Source: RYN-122 sp963761655 (GTDB taxonomy: Bacteria > Actinomycetota > Actinomycetes > Mycobacteriales > SCTD01). Taken from it: a stretch of 64,000 nt of DNA. The notes beneath the pieces are model-generated. The model saw nothing but the letters and a program-made list of their open reading frames with translations. It searched no databases and had not been told where the DNA came from. A program made the translations under genes and the position numbers. Location: the NCBI GenBank assembly GCA_963761655.1, contig CAVXHI010000010.1, positions 1 to 64,000 on the forward strand, given 5' to 3'. Numbering within the stretch: position 1 is the stretch's first letter; each line of letters begins with the position of its first letter. Shown here piece after piece: positions 53,146 to 61,935 of the stretch.

Positions 53146-53169
53146 ACCCTGTGGGCCCCGTCACAGGGT
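53146..53169. promoter_or_regulatory. Inverted repeat upstream of the wax ester synthase gene
   Basis: ACCCTGTG (53146-53153) and CACAGGGT (53162-53169) form an 8-bp perfect inverted repeat with an 8-nt spacer. It ends 11 bases before the GTG start at 53181 and lies in the 90-base divergent region with menF. An operator or a 5' UTR hairpin are both possible. Confidence 0.4.
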
Positions 53170-53180
53170 AGGAACAGCAG

Positions 53181-54614
53181 GTGCAACAGCTGACCGGCCT
53201 CGACGCCGCCTTCCTGGCCATGGAGACACCGTCCGTCTACGGGCACGTCGCCAGCCTCATCGTCCTCGACCCCTCGACCGCCCCCGAGCCGCTCACGCTC
53301 GAGCGGCTGACCCGCCTGGTCGAGCGGCGGCTGCACCTCATCCCGCCGTTCCGGCGCCGGCTCGCCGAGGTCCCGCTCGGGCTCGACCAGCCCTACTGGA
53401 TCGAGGACCCCGACTTCGACATCGAGTTCCACGTCCGCGAGCTCGCCCTGCCCGAGCCGGGCGACGACCGGCAGCTCGCCGAGCAGGCCGCGCGCCTGCA
53501 CGCCCGGCCGCTCGACCGGCGTCGTCCGCTCTGGGAGCTCTACCTGATCCACGGGCTGGCCGGCGGGCGCAAGGCGGTCTACACCAAGGTCCACCACGCG
53601 GCGATCGACGGCGTGTCCGGCAACGACGTCCTCGCCGCCGTCGTGGACCTGACGCCGGAGGGACGTCCCGACGAGGAGCCCCCGGGCTGGCAGGGGGAGC
53701 GGGTCCCGGGCAACGTCTCGCTGCTCGCCCGCAGCGCGGTCTCGCTGAGCAGCCACCCGGTCCGGGCCGTGCGGGTCGGCTACGGCCTGGCCCGCTCCCT
53801 GCCCAGCCTCGCCGCCTCGCTGCGTCCGCGCGTCCCCGTCGTCGACCGCTTCCTCGGCGGCGACAGCCGGGCGGTCCTGCCGGGTGCGGGCTTCCGCGCC
53901 CCGGCCACCCCGTTCAACCGGTCGGTCAGCCCGCACCGCCGGTTCGCCTTCTGCTCGCTTCCGCTCGCGGACGTCAAGACCGTCAAGAACGCCGCCGGCT
54001 GCACGGTGAACGACGTCGTCATGGCGCTGTCGACGGGCGCCCTGCGGCGGTGGCTGCAGGACCACGACGCCCTGCCGTCTGCCCCGCTGGTCGGTGCCGT
54101 CCCTGTGTCGGTGCGCACCGAGGAGGAGAAGGGCAAGGGCGGCAACCGGGTGTCGATGATGATCGCCGCGATCCCGACCAACGTCGGCGACCCGCTGACC
54201 CGGCTGCGCGCGTGCCACCACGCCATGGCCGCCGCCAAGGAGCAGCACGGCGCCCTGCCGGCGGACCTGCTCAGCGACGTCACGCAGTTCGCCGCCCCGG
54301 CGCTGGCCGGCCAGGCCGCGCGGCTCGCGGCCCGGGTGCGCCTGGTGGAGCGGCTGAACGCCTTCAACCTGATCATCAGCAACGTGCCGGGGCCGAACCT
54401 GGCGCTCTACTACGGCGGCGCCCGGATGCTGGCCTACTACCCGCTGTCGGCCATCACCGACGGTCAGGGGCTGAACATCACCGTCATCAGCCTCGAGGGG
54501 TCGCTGCACTTCGGGCTGGTCGCCGACCGCGAGCTCGTCCCCGACCTCGACGTCATGAGCGGCTACCTGCAGCAGGAGCTGGACGAGCTGGTCGCGGCGG
54601 CCGCCGCCGGCTAG
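53181..54614 (+). CDS. Wax ester synthase / diacylglycerol O-acyltransferase (WS/DGAT)
   Basis: A 477-residue bifunctional acyltransferase. The catalytic motif HHAAIDG (His138, His139, Asp143 and Gly144) is intact, and family blocks LDAAFLAMETP, GNRVSMMIAAIPT and NLIISNVPGPNLALYYGGA are present. It esterifies acyl-CoA to diacylglycerol or fatty alcohols, giving storage lipid at the membrane. It starts with GTG 53181 and overlaps the DUF4229 stop by 4 bases on the other strand. Confidence 0.93.
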   Translation: MQQLTGLDAAFLAMETPSVYGHVASLIVLDPSTAPEPLTLERLTRLVERRLHLIPPFRRRLAEVPLGLDQPYWIEDPDFDIEFHVRELALPEPGDDRQLAEQAARLHARPLDRRRPLWELYLIHGLAGGRKAVYTKVHHAAIDGVSGNDVLAAVVDLTPEGRPDEEPPGWQGERVPGNVSLLARSAVSLSSHPVRAVRVGYGLARSLPSLAASLRPRVPVVDRFLGGDSRAVLPGAGFRAPATPFNRSVSPHRRFAFCSLPLADVKTVKNAAGCTVNDVVMALSTGALRRWLQDHDALPSAPLVGAVPVSVRTEEEKGKGGNRVSMMIAAIPTNVGDPLTRLRACHHAMAAAKEQHGALPADLLSDVTQFAAPALAGQAARLAARVRLVERLNAFNLIISNVPGPNLALYYGGARMLAYYPLSAITDGQGLNITVISLEGSLHFGLVADRELVPDLDVMSGYLQQELDELVAAAAAG

Positions 54615-54862
54615 GCCTGCTCGTCGCGCAGGCGGGCCTGCAGCCGGGCCCGCTCCTCGGCGCTCGCCTGCTTGCGGGCGCTCGCGGCGACGGCGATCGC
54701 GTCGCGCTGGGGGCGCAGCAGCAGGGCGCTCCCGACGGCGGACAGCACCAGCGCCAGCAGGATCGAGAGCGCGCCCCGGGACCCGGCGATCGTGACCAGG
54801 CCGAAGGCTCCGACGAACATGACGATCCGCAGCAGCGTGTAGACGATCAGGGGACGGGCCAC
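54611..54862 (-). CDS. DUF4229 family small membrane protein
   Basis: 83 residues with two hydrophobic helices (about 6-28 and 32-50) and a charged C-terminal tail (SARKQASAEERARLQARLRDEQ). It matches the actinobacterial DUF4229 pattern, often found beside menaquinone and haem genes. Function is unknown. Confidence 0.75.
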   Translation of the reverse strand: MARPLIVYTLLRIVMFVGAFGLVTIAGSRGALSILLALVLSAVGSALLLRPQRDAIAVAASARKQASAEERARLQARLRDEQA

Positions 54863-54893
54863 GCCCCCGAGCCTAGGCGGGGCGGACGCGCCA

Positions 54894-54923
54894 CCGCCCG
54901 CCCTGCAGCGGCAGGGCGGGCGG
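54894..54923 (-). terminator. Perfect 13-bp hairpin terminator
   Basis: CCGCCCGCCCTGC (54894-54906) pairs perfectly with GCAGGGCGGGCGG (54911-54923) around an AGCG loop. It begins 20 bases past the stop of the LPRTG surface protein on the minus strand. Confidence 0.75.
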
Positions 54924-54943
54924 CGTCGGGAGGGCGCGGGTAG

Positions 54944-56983
54944 CTACTGCTGGCCGAGCTCCCGGCGGCGAAGGACGACCGCGCCGGCGACGAGCACGAA
55001 GGCCAGCCCGGCGAGGGCGCCGCTGGTGCCGGTCCGGGGCAGCGAGCCCGCGGGGGCGGGGACGGCGGCCGGGACGGCCGGACGGCCGACGGTCGGGCGG
55101 CCCGCGGTGGTCGGCGTCGAGGTGCTGGGCGCGGCAGCGGCGCCGACGGCCGGGCGGAAACGGGCGTTCTCGACCAGCGTGCCGAACCCGAGGGTGGTCG
55201 GGCTGCTGGTGAGGACGGTGCCGACGTCCGTCAGACCGGCGGGCAGCGCCGCGGCGGGCAGGACCGACAGGCCGGGCAGCGAGAGCGCGGACGGCAGGGC
55301 GACCGCCGACGGCAGCGTGATCGCCGGGACCGTGACCTTGAGGCCGGTCAGCGACGTGGCGGCGTTGCCGAAGCCGTCGGCGACCGAGGTGCTGCTGCTC
55401 TTGGTGAGGAGCTGCACCTGCGGGGCCGGGACCTTGAGCGCCGGGAGGCCGGGCACCGTCGAGAGCACCTGCGAGAGCGTGCCGGTCAGGCCGGTGATCG
55501 CGTCGGTGACCTTCGCCAGCGTGGTGCCGGTGAGGGCCGTGACGTCGAGGGTGCTGCTGCCGAGGACGTCGTCGAGGACGTCGGTGCCGAGGACGTGCAG
55601 GCCCTGCACCTCACCGCCCTTGACGCTGGCCTTCTGACCACCGGCCTTGTCGCTCGTGACGACCGACTCGGTGGTGAGGCTCAGGCTGTCCAGGCTGACG
55701 AGCGGAGTGCCGTCGAGGACGGCGACGAGGGTGTCGAGGAGGGCCTTCACCTGGGGGGCGACGCTGGCGACGATGCCGGTGACGGCGGCCTGGGCGGCGT
55801 CGAGCAGGCGGTTCGCGCTGGCGAGGGCGCTCTGGGCGAGCCTCACGGCGTCCTGGGCGGCGGCGATCGCGGCGTCGGTCAGGGCGGAGACGCTCTTGGC
55901 GGCCGCGACGTCGGCCGCGGCCTTGTCGGCGGCGGCCTGGGCCTGGGCGACGAGGGCGTCCGCCTCGGTGAGGGCGGCGCTCGCGGTGGCGACAGCGGCG
56001 TCGGCGGCGGCCTTGACCGTGGGCAGCGTGCCGAGGACGGGCAGGCCGGCGACGGTCGCCTTCGCCGCGTCCAGCGTGGTCCGCGCGGCGGCGGCGGCGA
56101 CCTGGCGCTGGGCGAGCGTGGCGTTCGCCGTGGCGACGGCGGCGTTCGCGGCGTCCTGGGCGGCCTGGCTGCCGAGCACGCCCGACGTCAGCGGGTCGAG
56201 GGCGGCGGTCGCGGCGGTGACGCCCTTCGTGGCGGCGGCGACGGCGGCGACCTGCTTGGCGACCTCGGCGGTCGCGGCGTCGGTCTGGGCCTTGAGCAGG
56301 GCCTGGGCGTCGTCGAGGGCCTTCTGCGCGGCGGCGACGGTCGGGGTGACGAGGTCGAGCTGCGTGACGAGCGCCTGGACCGTGGCGACCGGGAGCTTCG
56401 AGAGGTCGAGGCCGAGGGCGGCGAGCAGGTCGGCGATGCTCGGCAGCGCGACGTCGCTGATCTCGAGCGTCTTGGTGGACTGCGCGGCGGTCCCGCTGAC
56501 CGCCGAGGAGGTCTTGAGGACGCCGTCGACCGTGACGGGGAGGCCGAGGACGGACAGGGCGCCGAGCGAGGAGGCCCCGGCGACGGCGGTCGGGGCGCCG
56601 TCGACGACCTTGGCGCCGACCTCGAGCACTGGGCTGGTCACGCCGACGACGCCCTTGAGCGCCGGGACGAGAGTGCTGCTGTCCGCGCCGTCGATGCTGC
56701 GGCTGGTGCCGGCGGGGACGGTCTGCTGGCCGTACGCCGTGCCGTCCGCGACGAGCGGCGTGACGACGACCTTGGCCACGGCGCCGGACACCGTGTCGGT
56801 GACGAGCTGCACGCCGCCGGCGGCGAGGTCGTGGCCGGCCACCGAGGCGTTGAGCAGGCTGACCGCGGAGGCGGCCGAACCGGCAGCCGGACGGCTCCCG
56901 TCGGCGGCGAGGGCGGGCGTCCCGACGGCGGCGAGGAGCGCGACAGCGGCGCAGGCGGCGGGGACGGCGGGAGAGACGCGCAC
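54944..56983 (-). CDS. LPXTG-anchored, Ala-rich coiled-coil surface protein
   Basis: 679 residues with a signal peptide (AVALLAAVGTPALA, cleavage near residue 27), a beta-rich N-terminal region, a long Ala-rich helical segment (about residues 210-430, heptad-like AADAAVATA and AQAAADKAAADVAAA) and a second beta-rich region. It ends LPRTGTSGALAG plus helix plus RRRELGQQ, a sortase signal with LPRTG at about 648. The choice-of-anchor style and low complexity suggest a cell-wall structural or adhesion protein. No known domain is certain, and no sortase gene is in the window. Confidence 0.78.
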   Translation of the reverse strand: MRVSPAVPAACAAVALLAAVGTPALAADGSRPAAGSAASAVSLLNASVAGHDLAAGGVQLVTDTVSGAVAKVVVTPLVADGTAYGQQTVPAGTSRSIDGADSSTLVPALKGVVGVTSPVLEVGAKVVDGAPTAVAGASSLGALSVLGLPVTVDGVLKTSSAVSGTAAQSTKTLEISDVALPSIADLLAALGLDLSKLPVATVQALVTQLDLVTPTVAAAQKALDDAQALLKAQTDAATAEVAKQVAAVAAATKGVTAATAALDPLTSGVLGSQAAQDAANAAVATANATLAQRQVAAAAARTTLDAAKATVAGLPVLGTLPTVKAAADAAVATASAALTEADALVAQAQAAADKAAADVAAAKSVSALTDAAIAAAQDAVRLAQSALASANRLLDAAQAAVTGIVASVAPQVKALLDTLVAVLDGTPLVSLDSLSLTTESVVTSDKAGGQKASVKGGEVQGLHVLGTDVLDDVLGSSTLDVTALTGTTLAKVTDAITGLTGTLSQVLSTVPGLPALKVPAPQVQLLTKSSSTSVADGFGNAATSLTGLKVTVPAITLPSAVALPSALSLPGLSVLPAAALPAGLTDVGTVLTSSPTTLGFGTLVENARFRPAVGAAAAPSTSTPTTAGRPTVGRPAVPAAVPAPAGSLPRTGTSGALAGLAFVLVAGAVVLRRRELGQQ

Positions 56984-57264
56984 GGGAGCTCCAGAGGCTT
57001 GACGGGGAGGTCAGGGTCCGGAGCGCGGTCGGCGTCCGGTGCTGGGAGCAGCATTCCGAGGAGCGCGGCAGGTGACCATGACCCGTTGTGACCATCTGCG
57101 GACCAGATCGCCCCGGTCCGCCTCACCGTGTCCGGCTGTCGACCGATGTGCGGGAGCACGACGGCGCCTCGTGGGCGGGCCGTCACCATCGTCCGTTTCG
57201 CTCGTTGACCTGTCCGCCAGGCCACACCGGCCTGTCTTCGTGCACGACCCGTGGGGGGACCACC
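56984..57264. promoter_or_regulatory. Divergent intergenic region of 281 bases
   Basis: It separates the LPRTG surface protein (minus strand) from the bldC-like gene (plus strand). A TTGACC hexamer near 57206 could be part of a plus-strand promoter, but I see no matching -10. I find no RNA gene. Confidence 0.35.
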
Positions 57265-57558
57265 ATGACCGAGCCGCGCACGCCCGAGCACCCGCGCACC
57301 CCCGACGGGCGCCCTGCCCGCGACCGCCTGCTGACGCCGGGCGAGGTCGCCGCGCTGTTCCGCGTGGACCCCAAGACGGTGACCCGCTGGGCCGCGGCCG
57401 GCCGCATCGGCTCGATCCGCACCCCCGGTGGTCACCGCCGCTTCCGCGACTCCGAGGTGCGAGCGCTGCTGCGCGGCGACGTCGTCGAGGTCCCCGCGCT
57501 GCCCGTGCAGCCCAGCGCCGTCACGTCGGCCGACTCGTCGGCCCGCACCAGCGCGTAG
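57265..57558 (+). CDS. bldC: BldC-like MerR-type DNA-binding protein
   Basis: A 97-residue protein with one winged-helix MerR-type domain (about residues 22-80): LLTPGEVAALFRVDPKTVTRWAAAGRI and TPGGHRRFRDSEV. BldC controls entry into development in Streptomyces and binds DNA repeats cooperatively; homologs occur widely in non-sporulating actinobacteria. Here the flanking N- and C-terminal tails are longer than in Streptomyces BldC. A GGGGGGA ribosome-binding site precedes ATG 57265. Confidence 0.85.
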   Translation: MTEPRTPEHPRTPDGRPARDRLLTPGEVAALFRVDPKTVTRWAAAGRIGSIRTPGGHRRFRDSEVRALLRGDVVEVPALPVQPSAVTSADSSARTSA

Positions 57559-57605
57559 GACGGCCGTACTGTCGTCCCCTTCCGGTCGGCACGAGAGGGA
57601 CGACG

Positions 57606-57953
57606 GTGATCTACAGCGCAGGGCTCGCCGGCCTGGCGGAGCTGTGCCTGGTGGTCTTCTGCGTCCTCGAGGTCGTCACGACGCCCGAGGACCGCATCCG
57701 GAACCTGCCGAAGCTGCTGTGGCTGGCGCTGGTCGTGCTCGTGCCGATCATCGGCCCGGTGTCGTGGCTGATCGCCGGGCGGCCGCAGGGCCCGGCCCGG
57801 TCGCTGCCGTACAAGGGCAACACCGGGCTGCCGCCGGCCCGCCCGTCGACCCGCTCGAGCAGTCCCGACGACGACGCCGACTTCCTCGAGGGCCTGCGCC
57901 GGCGCGCCGAGGAGCAGCGGCGGCGGGCCCGCGACGAGGACCCGCCCGCCTGA
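57606..57953 (+). CDS. PLDc_N domain small membrane protein
   Basis: 115 residues from GTG 57606 with a GAGAGGGA ribosome-binding site. Two hydrophobic helices (about residues 4-24 and 36-57, ending PIIGPVSWLIAGRP) match the phospholipase D N-terminal/cardiolipin-synthase-N family, which lacks a catalytic domain. The tail is acidic then Arg-rich (DDDADFLEGLRRRAEEQRRR). Function is unknown. Confidence 0.78.
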   Translation: MIYSAGLAGLAELCLVVFCVLEVVTTPEDRIRNLPKLLWLALVVLVPIIGPVSWLIAGRPQGPARSLPYKGNTGLPPARPSTRSSSPDDDADFLEGLRRRAEEQRRRARDEDPPA

Positions 57954-57957
57954 CCCG

Positions 57958-58899
57958 TCAGGCGTACGAGTGCAGGCCCACCACGAAGATGTTGACGACG
58001 TAGTAGTCGATGACGAGGGCGACGGCCGCGGCCACCGCGACCCAGGCGGCCTTGCGACCCTTCCACCCGGCGGTCGCCCGGGCGTGCAGGTACCCGGCGT
58101 AGAGCACCCAGGTGATGAACGACCACGTCTCCTTGGGGTCCCAGCCCCAGTACCGGCCCCAGGCGGCCTCGGCCCAGATGGCGCCGGCGATGACCGCGAA
58201 GGTCCAGACCGGGAACGCGAAGGCGATGACGGAGTACGAGGCGCGGTCCAGCGAGGACGCCTGCGGCAGCGAGCCCCCGAGCGACAGCGGGAAGCGGGGC
58301 GTCTGCCCGGTCGCGACGACGTCGTCGTAGCGGGCCTTGGTCAGGTAGAGCAGCGCGACGACGCCGGACAGCAGGAACGCCCCCGAGGACAGCACCGCGG
58401 CCGCGACGTGGATCTTGAGCCAATAGCTGTCGAGCGCGGGCACCAGCGGGCCGACCGGCGTGTAGAGCACCGTCCCGGCCAGGCCCAGGTACAGCACGAC
58501 CGGCACCATGACGAAGGCGCCGAGCGACCGGTCGACCTTGCCGTCGGCGACGAGGTAGAGGAACGCGGCGACGGCGACGAACGCCACCGACACCGAGAAC
58601 TCGTACATGTTCCCCCACGGCGGGCGCCCGGCCGCGACCCCGCGCAGCACCAGCGCCACGAGGTGCACCACGGCACCACCGGCGGTGAGGACGACGGCCA
58701 GCCGGCCGATGCCGCCGCGCGGGGCGGTCGGGGCGACCGGCAGCGCGGGGCCGCCGGCGCCCACCAGGACCTTGACGGGCCGGACGGCGCCGCGGGCACG
58801 CCGCGCCGCCTGCTCCCCGGCGAAGCAGAGCATCGCGAGCGCGTAGACGACGATGGTCGCGAACAGCAGCTTGTCGCTGACGGAGGCGAGGGCCTGCAC
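57958..58899 (-). CDS. ccsB: Cytochrome c biogenesis protein CcsB (CcsA family, System II)
   Basis: A 313-residue multi-pass protein with the tryptophan-rich haem-binding WWD domain: WGRYWGWDPKETWSFITWVLYAGYLHAR, plus conserved histidines flanking it. With ResB it moves haem outwards and ligates it to apocytochrome c. GTG 58899 lies 2 bases after the resB stop. Confidence 0.93.
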   Translation of the reverse strand: MQALASVSDKLLFATIVVYALAMLCFAGEQAARRARGAVRPVKVLVGAGGPALPVAPTAPRGGIGRLAVVLTAGGAVVHLVALVLRGVAAGRPPWGNMYEFSVSVAFVAVAAFLYLVADGKVDRSLGAFVMVPVVLYLGLAGTVLYTPVGPLVPALDSYWLKIHVAAAVLSSGAFLLSGVVALLYLTKARYDDVVATGQTPRFPLSLGGSLPQASSLDRASYSVIAFAFPVWTFAVIAGAIWAEAAWGRYWGWDPKETWSFITWVLYAGYLHARATAGWKGRKAAWVAVAAAVALVIDYYVVNIFVVGLHSYA

Positions 58900-58901
58900 G
58901 G

Positions 58902-60488
58902 CTAGCCGTCCTTCTTCTGGTCGTTCATGGACGTGGCAGAGGTGGCAGCGGTCCGTTGCCGGAGCTGCTCGGTGAGGGTGCTGAACTCGGTCGCGAAGGA
59001 CTCGGCGTCCGTGCGCGACAGGCCACCCGCCTCGACCACGGTACGGCCGGTGTCGGCGTCCTGCCGGGCACGCACCCACACGCGGCGCCGCCGGACGAAC
59101 AGCGACAGCAGCAGGCCGACGATCATCCCGCCGGACGCGTAGAGGGCCAGCACCTTGCCGGGGTCCTGGGTGACCTGGACGGTCACCCACTCGGCGGTGG
59201 AGGCGTACTGGATGCTGCCACCCCCGGGGAGCGTCCAGGTCTCGCCCGGCCGCAGGGCGTGCGGCGCGGGGTCGACCGGCTTCATGCGGCGGGTCTTGTC
59301 GAGCGAGTAGACCGACGCCGGCGTCCCGGCGTCGAGGCCGAGGTCGCCGCGGTAGCCGACCAGGGTGAGCACCGGGTCGGCCGCGGCCGGGTTGGCCGAG
59401 GCCAGCTGGCCGGTGACGGGGTCCTGGACGGTGGTCGGGGTGAAGACGCCCTCGAAGGACAGCTGGTCCGGGGCTGCGTCGGGGACCTTGATCACGCAGT
59501 TGCTCAGGAAGGAGGCGTTCTGCGGCAGGCACGGGACGGGCCCGTCCTGCGCGACCTGGCCGTCGGCGCCCCGCACGACGATCCTCGGCGCGTACCCGTG
59601 CCCGACCAGGTAGACCTTCGCGCCGCCGACGTCGAGCGGGTGGTTGACCTTGAGCAGGTACGGCCGGTCCGCGCCGTCCGGACCGGGCGCCCAGGACAGC
59701 TGCGCCTGGTACTTCCGCGCCGTGCCGCTCTCCGTGTAGGTCGCGAGGAAGTCGTCGAGGGTGAACCGGAAGGGCGCGAGGTCGTCCGGGCTGAACCGGC
59801 GGCCGGGGGTGATGTCGTCGTAGTTGAAGACGGCGTTGGAGAAGCCGCTGCCCTCGGTGACGAGCACCGTGCCCTTGAACCCGAACAGGCCGCCCAGCGC
59901 GATGCCGACCAGCAGCGCGACCAGCGAGACGTGGAACAGCAGGTTGCCGGTCTCGCGCAGGTAGCCCTTCTCGGCACTGAGCTCCGTCCCGCGCACCGTC
60001 CGGCGCCACCGCGGCAGGGCCGCCCGGGCCGCCGTCACGGCCTCGGCGGGGGTCAGGTCGGTCTCCCAGCGGTCGTGCGCGGTCAGCCGCGACAGCGACG
60101 CCGGGACCCGCGGCGGGGGCGTGCGCAGGGCCTTCAGGTGCAGCCGCGTGCGCGGGAGGATGCAGCCGACGAGCGAGACGAACAGCAGCAGGTAGACCGC
60201 GGCGAACCAGGGGCTCGCGAACACGTCGAACAGCGACAGCCGGTCGAGCACGGGGCCGAGCGACGGATGCGCCTCGAGGTACTCGTTGACCCGCGCCGGG
60301 TTGAGCGACCGCTGCGGGAGGAACCCGCCGGGGACGCTCGCGAGGGCCAGCAGGAACAGCAGCAGCAGCGCGGTGCGCATGCTGGTCAGCTGCCGCCAGG
60401 TCCGGCGCAGCGGCGCGAGCGCGTTGCCGCGGACGGGCGGGCCGACCTCCTCGGGCTGGGTGGTCAGCCGCTCCTGGACGCTCGTCAC
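58902..60488 (-). CDS. resB: Cytochrome c biogenesis protein ResB (Ccs1)
   Basis: A 528-residue ResB-family membrane protein. Three N-terminal helices (SMRTALLLLFLLALASVPGG; PWFAAVYLLLFVSLVGCILPR; NLLFHVSLVALLVGIALGG) precede a large extracytoplasmic domain and a last helix (ALYASGGMIVGLLLSLFVRRRR). GTG 60488 overlaps the ccdA stop by 4 bases. It is the partner of CcsB in System II cytochrome c maturation. Confidence 0.93.
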   Translation of the reverse strand: MTSVQERLTTQPEEVGPPVRGNALAPLRRTWRQLTSMRTALLLLFLLALASVPGGFLPQRSLNPARVNEYLEAHPSLGPVLDRLSLFDVFASPWFAAVYLLLFVSLVGCILPRTRLHLKALRTPPPRVPASLSRLTAHDRWETDLTPAEAVTAARAALPRWRRTVRGTELSAEKGYLRETGNLLFHVSLVALLVGIALGGLFGFKGTVLVTEGSGFSNAVFNYDDITPGRRFSPDDLAPFRFTLDDFLATYTESGTARKYQAQLSWAPGPDGADRPYLLKVNHPLDVGGAKVYLVGHGYAPRIVVRGADGQVAQDGPVPCLPQNASFLSNCVIKVPDAAPDQLSFEGVFTPTTVQDPVTGQLASANPAAADPVLTLVGYRGDLGLDAGTPASVYSLDKTRRMKPVDPAPHALRPGETWTLPGGGSIQYASTAEWVTVQVTQDPGKVLALYASGGMIVGLLLSLFVRRRRVWVRARQDADTGRTVVEAGGLSRTDAESFATEFSTLTEQLRQRTAATSATSMNDQKKDG

Positions 60489-61279
60489 ACCGGCACCTCG
60501 TAGTTGCTGACGACGACCTGGAGATCGAGCACGAGGCGGCCCCAGACGCCCGAGACGAGCAGCAGCCCGACGACGACGAGCAGCCCGCCGCCGACCTTCA
60601 TCACGAGCCCGTAGTGCCGCTTGACGACGTCGAAGGCGCCGAGCGCCCGGCGCATGGCGAGACCGGTGGCGAGGAACGGCAGGCCGAGGCCCAGGCAGTA
60701 CGCCGCGGTCAGCAGGGCGCCCCGGCCGGCGCTCGCCTGCGTGTAGGCCAGCGTCTGGACGGCGCCGAGGGTGGGGCCGAGGCAGGGCGTCCAGCCGACC
60801 CCGAACAGCACGCCGAGCAGCGGCGCCCCGGCGAGGCCGGCGTCGGGCAGGCGGTGGAACCGGAGCTCGCGCTGCATGCCGGGGACGAGGCCGAGGAAGG
60901 ACAGGCCGAGCAGGACGGTCAGGGCCCCGAGGACCTTGTCCACGACCGCCTTGTGCGCGACGAGCGCGCCGCCGAGACCGCCGAACAGCGCGCCCGTCGT
61001 GATGAACACGGCGCTGAAGCCCAGGACGAACAGCACGCTCCCCAGCAGCACCCGCGCCTTGACCCGGGTGCGGACGAGGGTGTCCCCGCCCTCGTCCTGC
61101 CCGCGCGGGTCGCCGAGGTCGGCCCCGGTCAGGCCGGTGACGTAGGACAGGTAGCCGGGGACCAGCGGCAGCACGCACGGCGACAGGAACGAGACCAGCC
61201 CGGCGACGGCCGCGACCGGCAGGGCCAGCAGGACGGGCCCGTCGAGCACGGTGTCGGCGAACGTCTCGCCGAGGCTCAC
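60485..61279 (-). CDS. ccdA: Thiol-disulfide transporter CcdA
   Basis: A 264-residue six-helix membrane protein of the DsbD/CcdA family. The two membrane-embedded redox cysteines are in LSPCVLPLVPGY and GWTPCLGPTLG. It passes electrons from cytoplasmic thioredoxin to outside proteins such as TlpA/ResA, keeping the apocytochrome CxxCH cysteines reduced. GTG 61279 overlaps the tlpA stop by 4 bases. Confidence 0.93.
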   Translation of the reverse strand: MSLGETFADTVLDGPVLLALPVAAVAGLVSFLSPCVLPLVPGYLSYVTGLTGADLGDPRGQDEGGDTLVRTRVKARVLLGSVLFVLGFSAVFITTGALFGGLGGALVAHKAVVDKVLGALTVLLGLSFLGLVPGMQRELRFHRLPDAGLAGAPLLGVLFGVGWTPCLGPTLGAVQTLAYTQASAGRGALLTAAYCLGLGLPFLATGLAMRRALGAFDVVKRHYGLVMKVGGGLLVVVGLLLVSGVWGRLVLDLQVVVSNYEVPV

Positions 61280-61875
61280 GCGGCTTCCTTCAGCAGCACC
61301 TGCACGGGGCCGTCGAGCTCGGTCTCGGTGACCCCGCCCAGGAAGCGCCCCGCGATCCGTCCCTGCTTGTCGAGCAGGATCGTGCTGGGCGGGTACTGCG
61401 GCGCCAGCCTGCCGAAGCGGGTGAGGACCACACCGGCCTCGTCGTAGAGCGACGGGTACGGCGTCTCGGCCTTGCGCTCGAACGCCTGCGCGGCCGTCTT
61501 CTTGTCCTTGACGTCGACGCCGACGAACTGGGCGCCCTCGGGGGTGCGCCGCTCGGCCACCCGCCGCAGGCCGGGAGCCTCCGCCCGGCACGGTGGGCAC
61601 CAGGAGGCCCAGAAGTTGAGGACGACGACCTTGCCCCGCAGGCTCGCGACGTCGAGCGCCTTCCCCTCGAGCGTGGTGCCGGCGACCCGGGGCGCCGCCT
61701 TGCGGTCCGCGACGGGGAAGACGCCGACCGGGCCGGCGTCCACGCTCTCGCGCTGCGGCGACCGGGCCTGCTGGTCGACCGCGCTGTTCCCCGTGCACGC
61801 GGACAGCGCGGCGGCAGCCAGGAGCGTCGCTCCGAGCGTGCGCAGGGGGCCGGCCACCCGCCCAGTCTCCCGCAC
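61276..61875 (-). CDS. TlpA/ResA-like thioredoxin lipoprotein
   Basis: A 199-residue protein with a lipoprotein signal peptide (lipobox LSAC, Cys27) and a thioredoxin fold with the active site WCPPC (Cys93, Cys96) in VVVLNFWASWCPPC. Anchored outside the membrane, it reduces apocytochrome c cysteines using electrons from CcdA. GTG 61875 is taken as start; GTG 61857 is also possible. Confidence 0.9.
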   Translation of the reverse strand: MRETGRVAGPLRTLGATLLAAAALSACTGNSAVDQQARSPQRESVDAGPVGVFPVADRKAAPRVAGTTLEGKALDVASLRGKVVVLNFWASWCPPCRAEAPGLRRVAERRTPEGAQFVGVDVKDKKTAAQAFERKAETPYPSLYDEAGVVLTRFGRLAPQYPPSTILLDKQGRIAGRFLGGVTETELDGPVQVLLKEAA

Positions 61876-61935
61876 CCGCGGGCGCTCCGCCTGCCTGCGG
61901 GGGTGACCTGCGCTACTGCTGCCGTCCGGCCGGGG

